Position numbers and translations under genes: made by a program. 22,202 nt of DNA, from contig JAFSRL010000083.1 of assembly GCA_017446125.1 (NCBI GenBank), forward strand, positions 1-22,202. The letters run 5' to 3'. This stretch comes from Lachnospiraceae bacterium (GTDB taxonomy: Bacteria > Bacillota > Clostridia > Lachnospirales > Lachnospiraceae). Below, one piece after another: positions 7,856 through 14,447 of this stretch. The notes beneath the pieces are model-generated. The model was not told the origin of the DNA. It did no database searches and was given only the letters and a program-made list of their open reading frames with translations. Each line of letters starts with the position of its first letter. Within the stretch, counting starts at the first letter, position 1.

Positions 7856-8758
7856 GTGGCAGTACAGGTTAAGCTGGTTGTTAAACTGTTTCTATTAATG
7901 GGTTTGGGCACCTTCCTCCGTAAACGAAACGCGATTACGGAGGAAGGTAAGTCCATGTTGACGGATTTAATCCTGAAGGTGGTGCTGCCCTGTTCCATTT
8001 TGTCGTCATTCTTCCATGCCTCTGTGGATACGGGTACGGAACAGCTTTTTCAAATTTTCCTTCTTTCACTCATCCTGCAGGTGTTCAGTTACTTTTCTGC
8101 AATATTCATCTACGGGTGGTGTGATCCTAAACACAAGACGGTGTTACGTTATGCGACAATCTGTTCAAACTCGGGCATTCTGGGTACCCCTGTCGCGACG
8201 GAGCTTTACGGTGCGGCAGGCGGGCTTTTGTCGTCCATGTATCTTCTGCCGCTGCGCATTGCCATGTGGACGATCGGGCTATCGTTGTTCACCGGAAAAA
8301 AGGGGAATAAGAGTATTTTGCAAATGGCATTGCATCCGTGTGTGGTGGCAACACTGCTGGGGCTGTTATTGATGATCGTTCCGGTGACGGTACCGGTGCT
8401 CATCGAGGAGACCCTCAGTACCATCGGTGCCGCGAATACGTTTTTATCGCTTGTGCTTGTCGGATGCACCGTCGCGGATATGGATCCGAAGCTCATCCGG
8501 CACAGGGACGCGGTTTACTATACCGTCATCCGGCTGCTGGTAATTCCGCTTCTGGTGCTTCTTGCGTGCAATTTTACGGGCACGGATCCATTCGTGCGAA
8601 ATGTGGCGGTGGTCTTAACGTCCATGCCGGCAGGCGCAACAACGGCGATTCTTGCTCTGAAATACGATAAGGACCCGTCCTTTGCCGCCGCCTGCACGGC
8701 GCTCTCTACCATTGTTTCTCTGGTTGCGATTCCGGCGTGGTATGCTGTGCTGGGGTGA
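7856..8758 (+). CDS. Auxin efflux carrier (AEC) family transporter
   Basis: This 300-residue hydrophobic protein matches bacterial AEC/MdcF-type carriers in length and pattern. It has an N-terminal helix followed by GLGTFLRKRNAITEEG, then LILKVVLPCSIL, then the conserved NSGILGTP motif (105-112), and a second half ending with helices near AGATTAILALKY. Bacterial members often move malonate, malate or other small carboxylates. The likely start is GTG 7856, with AAGGAG about 12 nt upstream, which is longer than ideal; no in-frame ATG lies nearby. It is 17 bp after the SDR gene and so co-transcribed. It is the second carrier in the operon and may export an end product or import a second acid. 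Confidence 0.85.
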   Translation: MAVQVKLVVKLFLLMGLGTFLRKRNAITEEGKSMLTDLILKVVLPCSILSSFFHASVDTGTEQLFQIFLLSLILQVFSYFSAIFIYGWCDPKHKTVLRYATICSNSGILGTPVATELYGAAGGLLSSMYLLPLRIAMWTIGLSLFTGKKGNKSILQMALHPCVVATLLGLLLMIVPVTVPVLIEETLSTIGAANTFLSLVLVGCTVADMDPKLIRHRDAVYYTVIRLLVIPLLVLLACNFTGTDPFVRNVAVVLTSMPAGATTAILALKYDKDPSFAAACTALSTIVSLVAIPAWYAVLG

Positions 8759-8784
8759 CCCGAAAAACCACAAATGTAATACTC

Positions 8785-8832
8785 TACTAAAATTTAGTAA
8801 GAAACCTACTTTACTCCTACTAAAATTTAGTA
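8785..8832. promoter_or_regulatory. Two 15-bp palindromic operators for the HTH gene
   Basis: The sequence TACTAAAATTTAGTA occurs twice, at 8785-8799 and 8818-8832, with start points 33 bp apart (about three helical turns). Each is an inverted repeat of TACTAAA around one central base. A third half-site merges with the -10 element: TAGTATATACTA (8828-8839) is itself a 12-bp palindrome containing TATACT. The arrangement blocks the promoter when bound, as expected for autorepression by the downstream HTH protein. Confidence 0.75.
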
Positions 8833-8844
8833 TATACTATCAGT
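8833..8844 (+). promoter_or_regulatory. -10 element TATACT, 6 nt before ATG 8845
   Basis: TATACT (8833-8838) ends six bases before the ATG at 8845, so the predicted first transcribed base is the A of the start codon. A weak -35-like TTTACT (8810-8815) is present 17 bp upstream. No Shine-Dalgarno sequence precedes the ATG. The mRNA is predicted to be leaderless. Confidence 0.6.
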
Positions 8845-9399
8845 ATGAGGAAACAATCCACAGATTATGCGTTTCCGGAAAACCTGACCGGAGAAGATAT
8901 TCGTTTGTTGCGCCATCGCCTTCATATGACCAGAAAGCAACTGGCTCTTTTTTTAGATGTATCTTTCAGAACCATCGAGCATTGGGAAAATGGCAACGGA
9001 ACGATTACGGGACCGGTGAGGGCACTGTACAGAATCCTGGAAGAGCGTCCGGAGCTGGTTGATTATTACGAAGTTCCTGAAAGAGAATGGTCGCTCAGGC
9101 TGTACTACATGTTTCGCAACTACATTTGTACAATCATCGATGTTGACGAGAGGGCAAGGCGGGTAAGAATACGCAATTATACAAACGACATGCAATTCCG
9201 TGCCTTTGGAGCGGTGATAGAGCCGGACTACGGGCAATACGAGGAGTTCTTAGAGAGCCGTTGTTTTCCGCGCAGCCGGGATAAGATGAAGCTGGTTCTG
9301 CGCGAACTGAATCTTCCGTTTTACGATCCTTTCCTAATCATAGAAAAAACAGAAGGGCGCATGGCCGAAGACGAGTTCTGGATTCGGATTGAGCGGTAG
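8845..9399 (+). CDS. XRE-type HTH regulator with HipS-like C-terminal domain (antitoxin candidate)
   Basis: This 184-residue protein begins with a helix-turn-helix domain at about 16-70 (ALFLDVSFRTIEHWENG is the recognition region). Residues 80-184 form a second domain: a beta-rich start (SLRLYYMFRNYICTIID) and a tail CFPRSRDKMK...FYDPFLIIEKTEGRMAEDEF. That tail resembles the N-terminal subdomain of HipA, the part that exists as separate HipS in HipBST systems. The kinase-like gene follows within a few bases. The reading is a fused HipB-HipS antitoxin that represses its own promoter through the TACTA palindromes upstream and neutralises the kinase. The HTH part and the operators are seen directly; the HipS relation is inferred from pattern only. 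Confidence 0.75.
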   Translation: MRKQSTDYAFPENLTGEDIRLLRHRLHMTRKQLALFLDVSFRTIEHWENGNGTITGPVRALYRILEERPELVDYYEVPEREWSLRLYYMFRNYICTIIDVDERARRVRIRNYTNDMQFRAFGAVIEPDYGQYEEFLESRCFPRSRDKMKLVLRELNLPFYDPFLIIEKTEGRMAEDEFWIRIER

Positions 9400-9409
9400 G
9401 CGACAAATT

Positions 9410-10225
9410 ATGGTAGAACTTTTTTCCAAAGAAATGAACATGCCGTCAAGGCAATCATCCAAGGGCAACCAGTTGAAGTGGCGTCATGAGAACAACTGGT
9501 ATAAAGCGGACTACGCGGGGTACGAAGGCCTGTCTGAGTATGTTGTATCGGAACTGCTTGCGCAAACGGGTTTGGAAGAGGGCACCTTTGTACGGTATAC
9601 CACGGAAGAAATCATGTATCACGAGCGCAGGTTGCTCGGATGTGTCAGTGAAAACTTTTTACCGCCACACTGGCAATTGTTGACACTGGAACGTCTTTAT
9701 CGAAGTCAACATGGAGCGAGTCTGAATCAGGTGATTTATGCCGCAGACGATATCAAAGAGCGAATCCGGCGCCTGGTGCTTGAGGTTGAACGCTTAACAA
9801 ACCTTACGACATTCGGCCCCTATCTGGCACGCCTTTTGACAATCGATGCTTTTTTCCTGAATGATGACAGGCACATGCATAACATCGCAGTACTTCTTGA
9901 TCCGGCGGGGGAGTACCATCTTTGCCCTTTTTTTGATCATGGAGCATCGCTTCTTTCGGATACGACGCTTGACTATCCTATGGATGGCGATGTCTACCGG
10001 TTGATGGACAAGTCGAAACCAAAGTCAATTGCCCGGGACCACGTGGAAATCTTAGAGGCTGTGGAGCAGCTGTACGGCATTACCATACGCTTTCCCTTCC
10101 GCTACCAGTCTGTGGCAAGCATTTTGGAGGCGGAACAGTACTACGACAAAACCATCAAGAAACGGGTGGAAGATGTTGTGATGCAGCAGATTCGCCGCTA
10201 TGAGTATTTGACATCGAAGCATTAA
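9410..10225 (+). CDS. HipA/HipT-like serine/threonine kinase (toxin candidate)
   Basis: This 271-residue protein has HipA-type kinase signatures. WYKADYAGYEGLSE supplies the putative ATP-binding lysine (Lys32). LTIDAFFLNDDRHMHN carries the catalytic Asp153 and metal-ligand Asn158, and CPFFDHGASLL carries the second metal-binding aspartate (Asp176). HipA is about 440 residues; this one lacks the N-terminal subdomain, as HipT does, and that piece seems to sit on the upstream protein. ATG 9410 is preferred to the in-frame TTG at 9389, which overlaps the upstream gene and lacks a ribosome site; GGTAGG lies 9 nt before the ATG. HipA-family kinases phosphorylate aminoacyl-tRNA synthetases and cause growth arrest. 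The target here is unknown. Confidence 0.75.
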   Translation: MVELFSKEMNMPSRQSSKGNQLKWRHENNWYKADYAGYEGLSEYVVSELLAQTGLEEGTFVRYTTEEIMYHERRLLGCVSENFLPPHWQLLTLERLYRSQHGASLNQVIYAADDIKERIRRLVLEVERLTNLTTFGPYLARLLTIDAFFLNDDRHMHNIAVLLDPAGEYHLCPFFDHGASLLSDTTLDYPMDGDVYRLMDKSKPKSIARDHVEILEAVEQLYGITIRFPFRYQSVASILEAEQYYDKTIKKRVEDVVMQQIRRYEYLTSKH

Positions 10226-10248
10226 AAACAACCGGTCTCACGTGTTTC

Positions 10249-10977
10249 CTATTTCCGGCAAACCACGAATAACGACAGCCCCGGCAGGTGCATCCGGCGT
10301 TCGCCGAAGAACCTGTTCACGGTGAAATCCAGATCCAAAACCATCTGCACGAGCAGCGTCATGGGATGCCGGCGGCCGTACTTCCAGCCGGTCGTCACCT
10401 TGTGTTCGGGGTCGATTGAAAGATGGAAAAACTTCTGGATAAACCGCACCAGAAAGAGTGAGGTATAGAAGTAATGCTCCTTCACGATGTGCAGGGAGGC
10501 AGTCTGCGCAATCAGTTCATGGAAGTCCTTCCGGTCATAGCGGCGTAAGTTCTTTACGATTCTGTCGTGGTCGGAGAACAGGAAGGAGAATGCCGGCAGT
10601 GTGAAGATGCAATACCCGCCGGGCTTCACCTTGTCAGCAAGCGCCTTGATATAGGCAAGGTCGTCCTCCATGTACTCCAGGGAATCCATCATCAGCGCGT
10701 AATCCGCAGGGCCCTTTACGTCCTCTAAACGCGTGTAGAGGCGGATTCGGGAGCTCTTCGGCGAACGCCCTTCGTAACCCAAGTCCACCGCATGCACCTC
10801 CTGTACGGGATAGCGGCGCAAAAGGGTTTTGTCAAAAAATAAATCGCCCGCCCCGACGTTGATGTAGCTGTGCGCGGGCGCGATGTACGGCGCAAGCTCC
10901 CGCAGAAGAGCGCCGGTGCGGCTCAGCTCCCAGGGGTGGCGGTTGATTCTGTTTCCCGTGACTTCGTTGATGTCCAT
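10249..10977 (-). CDS. Class I SAM-dependent methyltransferase
   Basis: This 242-residue protein has the AdoMet-binding glycine loop INVGAGDLFFDK (about 39-50) and an acidic strand end HAVDLGY. It also has ALMMDSLEYMEDD and KPGGYCIFTLPAF, which match motifs post-I and III of Methyltransf_11/25-type enzymes. The frame stays open 29 codons further upstream to 11064, but that extension is encoded by a GC-rich 11-bp tandem repeat (Arg/Ala/His/Gly-rich) and is probably untranslated. ATG 10977 has TATACT six nt upstream. It converges on the kinase gene with 23 bp between stops and no clear terminator. The substrate is unknown; the nearby glycan locus makes a polysaccharide or lipid-linked target possible but unproven. 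Confidence 0.75.
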   Translation of the reverse strand: MDINEVTGNRINRHPWELSRTGALLRELAPYIAPAHSYINVGAGDLFFDKTLLRRYPVQEVHAVDLGYEGRSPKSSRIRLYTRLEDVKGPADYALMMDSLEYMEDDLAYIKALADKVKPGGYCIFTLPAFSFLFSDHDRIVKNLRRYDRKDFHELIAQTASLHIVKEHYFYTSLFLVRFIQKFFHLSIDPEHKVTTGWKYGRRHPMTLLVQMVLDLDFTVNRFFGERRMHLPGLSLFVVCRK

Positions 10978-10989
10978 ACAGACAGTATA
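10978..10989 (-). promoter_or_regulatory. -10 element TATACT, 6 nt before the methyltransferase ATG
   Basis: On the minus strand TATACT (complement of 10984-10989) is followed by six bases and ATG at 10977. No -35 consensus and no Shine-Dalgarno site are visible. The spacing is identical to that at 8845, 11166, 13440 and 14448, which suggests a leaderless transcript. Confidence 0.5.
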
Positions 10990-11020
10990 CATCAAATGTG
11001 TGGCGGGTGCCATGGTCGTG

Positions 11021-11053
11021 TTGCCCGTGCCGTGCCCGTGCCGTGCCCGTGCG
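11021..11053. repeat. Three tandem 11-bp GC-rich repeats
   Basis: The unit GTGCCCGTGCC is repeated three times in direct order (11021-11031, 11032-11042, 11043-11053) with changes only at the ends. It sits in the gap upstream of the minus-strand methyltransferase and immediately before the 33-bp AT-rich array. No function is evident; replication slippage could explain it. Confidence 0.8.
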
Positions 11054-11060
11054 AGGGCAA

Positions 11061-11144
11061 ACATTTTTAAATTTCGGGAAAATCAGGCCAAAAACATTTT
11101 TAAATTTCGGGAAAATTAGGCCAAAAACATTTTTAAATTTCGGG
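11061..11144. repeat. Tandem array of 33-bp repeats upstream of the AAA+ ATPase
   Basis: Units start at 11061, 11094 and 11127, an exact 33-bp period. The core ACATTTTTAAATTTCGGG is identical in all three; copies 1 and 2 continue with GAAAATYAGGCCAAAA (one base differs), and copy 3 is cut after CGGG and runs into the promoter. TTTCGGGAAA forms a short inverted repeat within the unit. The third core lies where a -35 region would be for the TATAAT at 11154, so the array may be a regulator-binding platform. Confidence 0.85.
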
Positions 11145-11153
11145 ATTCTGTGA

Positions 11154-11165
11154 TATAATCAGGCT
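11154..11165 (+). promoter_or_regulatory. -10 element TATAAT, 6 nt before ATG 11166
   Basis: A perfect TATAAT (11154-11159) is followed by CAGGCT and the ATG. Transcription would start at the start codon itself. The repeat core occupies the -35 position, and no TTGACA-like box is seen. There is no Shine-Dalgarno site. Confidence 0.6.
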
Positions 11166-12521
11166 ATGATGTTCCAACGTAAAATCTACGATGCACTGCT
11201 TGAGTGGAAGCGTTTGTCGCACGGCACGACTGCAATCATGTTGGAAGGCGCCCGCCGCGTCGGCAAATCCACGATTGTAGAGGCATTTGCAAAAAACGAA
11301 TACGATGACTACCTGCTTCTGGATTTCGGCAAGGAAAGCCAGGAAATCCGACAGAACTTCGAAGAAAACATCGGGAATCCGGATGTCTTTTTCCGCAATC
11401 TGTTTTTACTGAAAAACAAAACGCGGATGCCGGAGCGTTCCCTGATTATTTTTGACGAGGTCCAGCGGTTCCCGCTCGCCCGCCAGGCGATTAAGTACCT
11501 GGTTGCGGACGGGCGCTATGACTATATCGAAACGGGCTCTTTGATCTCAATCAAAAAGAATGTCAAGGACATTATCATCCCGTCGGAAGAGCAGAAGCTG
11601 AAGATGTATCCGATGGATTTTGAGGAATTTCTGTGGGCACGCGGGGATCATACGACTGCGGAGGAGATCCGCAATGCTTTTTCAGAGCGGCGACCGTTTG
11701 GAGACAGCATCCACCGCAAGATCACGCGAACCTTCCGCGAGTACATGGCCGTTGGCGGTATGCCGCAGGCGGTTGCGCGTTTTAGCGACGGCGGTACCTA
11801 CGAGGAGATTGACTATGTCAAACGGACCATCCTTGATCTGTATGAGGATGACCTGCGCAAGAGCGAGGAGGGCGGCAGTGATAAGACCGTTGCGGTCTTT
11901 AGGGCATTGCCCGCAAATCTCAGTTCACACAACCGGCAGTTCAAGCTCGCTTCCGTGGACAAAAATGCCCGATTCGGCAGTTATCTCGGCGACATTCAGT
12001 TCATCGATTCCGCAATGATTGGAAATCTGTGCCGGAACGTCTCAAAGCCGGAGGTCACGCTTGATCTCTATGCGGAACCTGATACATTTAAGCTATACTT
12101 GTGCGATACCGGTCTTCTGCTGACGCAGGTCATGCGTGCGGCACAGACAGCCGGGGATGATCTGTACAAGGCATTGCTGTTCGGAAGGTTAGGTGTCGAC
12201 CAGGGCATGATTATCGAAAACATGATTGCCCAGATGCTTGTCTGCAACGGTCATGGTCTGTACTTTCATTCACTTCGCCATCAACCGGCGGGCAGCGCCA
12301 AAGAAAAATCATACGAAGTGGACTTCCTGCTCGTCCGCGGAAAACGCCTGTGTCCCCTGGAGGTGAAATCCTCCGGATATCAGTCGCATAAGTCCTTTGA
12401 TTTCTTTAAAGAAAAGTATCGTCAGCTCAAGATGCCTGAGCGTTTCATTCTTTACACAAAGGATTTGCGGCGGGAGGACGACATTTTATATCTTCCTCTG
12501 TACATGACGATGTGTTTGTGA
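11166..12521 (+). CDS. AAA+ ATPase, AAA_14/DUF4143 family
   Basis: This 451-residue protein starts with a P-loop ATPase domain. Walker A is GARRVGKST (28-36), Walker B is LIIFDEVQ (93-100, Asp97/Glu98), and YIETGSL (120-126) is the sensor region typical of the AAA_14 family. A middle helical region follows. The C-terminal DUF4143 part ends with a restriction-nuclease-like core: Glu351 in ENMIAQ, Asp386 in YEVDFLL, and Glu399 and Lys401 in LEVKSS. The family is widespread in gut bacteria and its role is not settled; mobile-element or defence functions have been considered. Length is normal and no disruption is visible. It is a single-gene unit bracketed by tandem repeats on both sides, with a predicted leaderless transcript. 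Confidence 0.88.
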   Translation: MMFQRKIYDALLEWKRLSHGTTAIMLEGARRVGKSTIVEAFAKNEYDDYLLLDFGKESQEIRQNFEENIGNPDVFFRNLFLLKNKTRMPERSLIIFDEVQRFPLARQAIKYLVADGRYDYIETGSLISIKKNVKDIIIPSEEQKLKMYPMDFEEFLWARGDHTTAEEIRNAFSERRPFGDSIHRKITRTFREYMAVGGMPQAVARFSDGGTYEEIDYVKRTILDLYEDDLRKSEEGGSDKTVAVFRALPANLSSHNRQFKLASVDKNARFGSYLGDIQFIDSAMIGNLCRNVSKPEVTLDLYAEPDTFKLYLCDTGLLLTQVMRAAQTAGDDLYKALLFGRLGVDQGMIIENMIAQMLVCNGHGLYFHSLRHQPAGSAKEKSYEVDFLLVRGKRLCPLEVKSSGYQSHKSFDFFKEKYRQLKMPERFILYTKDLRREDDILYLPLYMTMCL

Positions 12522-12550
12522 GGTTTTGTCTGTGAATATAGAGCAAATTG

Positions 12551-12693
12551 ACAAACCATAAAATTTCATCTAAAACAATAACAAACCATAAAAAAATGCC
12601 GACTTTAATAACAAACCATAAAAAAATGTCGACTTTAATAACAAACCATAAAAAATCATCAACTTTAATAACAAAACATAAAAAACACCGATT
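12551..12693. repeat. Tandem array of five 30-bp repeats downstream of the AAA+ ATPase
   Basis: ACAAACCATA recurs at 12551, 12581, 12611, 12641 and (as ACAAAACATA) 12671, an exact 30-bp period. Each is followed by an A-run; the middle copies continue with TGYCGACTTTAATA. Copies 2 and 3 are nearly identical; 1, 4 and 5 have drifted, and copy 5 runs directly into the ATG of the next gene at 12694. Units abut without unique spacers, so this is not a CRISPR array. The rest of the 172-bp gap holds no gene. Confidence 0.88.
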
Positions 12694-13425
12694 ATGACCA
12701 CACCCATCCACCTGCCCGGGGTGACCCTGGCGGCAATGACGAGCGTCAACCTGTACGAGACCGTGCAGGCGCTCAAATACAGCATGCAGGGCATCACCTT
12801 CGGGGACGTGGTGCTGATTTCCGACCACAGGCCCTGGTACCTGCCCGGAAACATCCGCTTTTCCAAGACCTCGAAGCTTACCACCATCGACGCCTTCAAT
12901 TACAAGATGGTTTACGAGCTGCACGAGCACATCAAAACCGACTTCGCCCTGATTGTCCACGCGGACGGCTTCGTCATCCATCCGGAAAAGTGGTCGGACG
13001 AGTTTTTGCGCTACGATTATATCGGCGCACCGTGGCCGGAGCCGAAAGACGACAAAAACTACCGCACCGCCTCCGGACGCCTCGTGAAGGTGGGCAACAG
13101 CGTCTCCATCCGCTCAAAGCGTCTCATGGAATACCCGGCGCGGCACAACCTCACCTGGCGGCCCGCCTACGACGGCTTCTACAACGAGGACATCTTCCTT
13201 TGCTGCCTGGAGCGTGACCGGATGGAAGAGGACGGCCTCACCTGGGCGCCCTTGGAAACCGCGGTGAAATTCGGCCGCGAGCATCCTCTGCCGGAAAACA
13301 AAGGCATCGAACCCTTCACCTTCCATAAATGGTGGGGCGAGAACGCCGCCTACCCGGAATTCAAAAGCCCCTGGAAAAGATTCAAGGACATCACCCGCCC
13401 GATCCGCCATCCCGGCATGAAATAG
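12694..13425 (+). CDS. DUF5672 family protein, probable glycosyltransferase
   Basis: This 243-residue soluble protein has the DUF5672 pattern. VTLAAMTSVNLYETVQAL (10-27) is the first strand-helix, then IVHADGFVI (87-95) and YDYIGAPWP (107-115). VGNSVSIRS (133-141) and NEDIFLC (164-170) look like the metal and acceptor sites of GT-A-type enzymes. DUF5672 proteins occur in polysaccharide clusters and are thought to be glycosyltransferases; the activity is not established here. The start directly abuts the last 30-bp repeat and has no ribosome site. Codon third positions are richer in G and C than in its neighbours, which may indicate a separate origin. It is the first gene of the glycan locus. 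Confidence 0.82.
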   Translation: MTTPIHLPGVTLAAMTSVNLYETVQALKYSMQGITFGDVVLISDHRPWYLPGNIRFSKTSKLTTIDAFNYKMVYELHEHIKTDFALIVHADGFVIHPEKWSDEFLRYDYIGAPWPEPKDDKNYRTASGRLVKVGNSVSIRSKRLMEYPARHNLTWRPAYDGFYNEDIFLCCLERDRMEEDGLTWAPLETAVKFGREHPLPENKGIEPFTFHKWWGENAAYPEFKSPWKRFKDITRPIRHPGMK

Positions 13426-13427
13426 GG

Positions 13428-13439
13428 TATAATGAACCC
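13428..13439 (+). promoter_or_regulatory. -10 element TATAAT, 6 nt before ATG 13440
   Basis: TATAAT (13428-13433) begins just 2 bp after the stop of the DUF5672 gene and is followed by GAACCC and the ATG. The spacing predicts transcription from the start codon. There is no Shine-Dalgarno site in the 14-bp gap. Confidence 0.6.
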
Positions 13440-14405
13440 ATGGTTTACGACTGCATTCCGTTCTTCAACGAAATCGATATGTTAAAGCTGCGGCTCCACA
13501 TCCTGGACCCGTACGTGGACCGCTTCGTCATCGAGGAGGCCACCATGACCTTTTCGGGCGAGCCGAAGGAGCTGTTCTTCCAACAAAACGCTTACAAGTT
13601 CAAAGCCTTTGCCCACAAGATCACGCACATCGTCGTCGACAATACGCCGGTCCTTGCGGGCACACACGAACGCGACTACTTCCAGAAAAACCGCCTGATT
13701 GAGGGGCTGGAAGGCGCGACGGAGGATGACATCATCCTGTTTGGCGACTGCGACGAGATACCGAATCCGAAAGTACTTCAGGGAATCATCAAAACCTTCG
13801 ACAAAACAAAGGTTTATCATCTTGCGCAGGAAAACTGCTACGCCTACATGAACATGGTGGAGACCTCCGGCACCCTGCTTTCCATCACGGGTGACTTCCC
13901 GGAGATTCCGGTGCGTGAACGCAAGTGGTTGGGCACAAAGATTACAAGCACCTTAAACATTCCAAAGGAAGGCATCGTGCGCCTGCGCGACCTTGTTCCC
14001 GTGACGGACTTACGGAGCGTGCGCGTGGAAAATGGCGGCTGGCACTTCGGATATATGGGCGGAGAGCATGAACTGAATGTCGCGAAACGGATCGGTGTTA
14101 AGGTCAAGGCGGCGGCGCATCAGGAATACAACGACGAGGAGGTTCTGCGCGAAACGCTCGACCATCTGATTTTGGGACGCGACATGTTCGGACGCGACGC
14201 AACGTTTCAACAGGTGGAGATTGATGACAGCTATCCGCAGTACCTGCGCGATAACTTAGAACAGTACAGCCACTTCATCCTGCCGGAAATCACAGGTCTT
14301 CGGCGGCTGTGCGCAAGGTTTGATTTAAGCGTGGGACGTACCTTCAGGAAGGCCGTGCGGAAGCTACGCAGGCTTTCGGAGCGCCGCAAAGAACAAACGC
14401 CGTAA
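13440..14405 (+). CDS. Glycosyltransferase family 17 (N-acetylglucosaminyltransferase-like)
   Basis: This 321-residue protein belongs to GT17, the family of eukaryotic beta-1,4-mannosyl-glycoprotein N-acetylglucosaminyltransferase (MGAT3). Its N-terminus MVYDCIPFFNEIDMLKLRL is the family start, ERDYFQKNRL (77-86) and GDCDEIPNP (102-110, DxD-like metal site) follow, and GGWHFGYMGG closes the core. The frame opens earlier, at 13329, but ATG 13440 matches the family N-terminus and follows TATAAT-N6. Bacterial GT17 proteins appear in surface-glycan loci; donor and acceptor sugars are unknown. It is likely cytosolic and acts on a lipid-linked intermediate. The Arg/Lys-rich C-terminus (about 300-321) could contact membrane. 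Confidence 0.85.
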   Translation: MVYDCIPFFNEIDMLKLRLHILDPYVDRFVIEEATMTFSGEPKELFFQQNAYKFKAFAHKITHIVVDNTPVLAGTHERDYFQKNRLIEGLEGATEDDIILFGDCDEIPNPKVLQGIIKTFDKTKVYHLAQENCYAYMNMVETSGTLLSITGDFPEIPVRERKWLGTKITSTLNIPKEGIVRLRDLVPVTDLRSVRVENGGWHFGYMGGEHELNVAKRIGVKVKAAAHQEYNDEEVLRETLDHLILGRDMFGRDATFQQVEIDDSYPQYLRDNLEQYSHFILPEITGLRRLCARFDLSVGRTFRKAVRKLRRLSERRKEQTP

Positions 14406-14435
14406 AGAACAGGTGCGCATTTAAGCGATTCGCAT

Positions 14436-14447
14436 TATAATGGAACC
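14436..14447 (+). promoter_or_regulatory. -10 element TATAAT, 6 nt before ATG 14448
   Basis: TATAAT (14436-14441) is followed by GGAACC and the ATG at 14448. No -35 consensus is seen 17 bp upstream. GGA is the only purine-rich stretch and lies too close to be a good ribosome site. The layout repeats that at 13428. Confidence 0.55.

Noticed and set aside
9389..9409. TTG start for the HipA-like kinase
   Set aside because: It has no ribosome site, overlaps the upstream stop, and adds seven residues without similarity; ATG 9410 is simpler.
10978..11064. 29-residue N-terminal extension of the methyltransferase
   Set aside because: It is low-complexity sequence from the GC-rich repeat, and a -10 box lies six nt before the internal ATG 10977.
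10883..11119. Plus-strand frame ending in repeated KFRENQAKNIF peptides
   Set aside because: It is antisense to the methyltransferase and then reads the 33-bp array; the peptide repeat is a by-product of the DNA repeat.
12551..12693. CRISPR array
   Set aside because: Units of 30 bp abut directly with no unique spacers, internal drift is spread over the unit, and no cas gene is present.
12445..12981. Minus-strand 178-codon frame with a repeated FLWFVIKVD-type decapeptide
   Set aside because: The repeat peptide is just the translation of the 30-bp array, and the rest is antisense to the DUF5672 gene. No ribosome site or family pattern.
13329..13439. Longer start for the GT17 gene
   Set aside because: It overlaps the end of the DUF5672 gene out of frame and the family N-terminus begins exactly at 13440.
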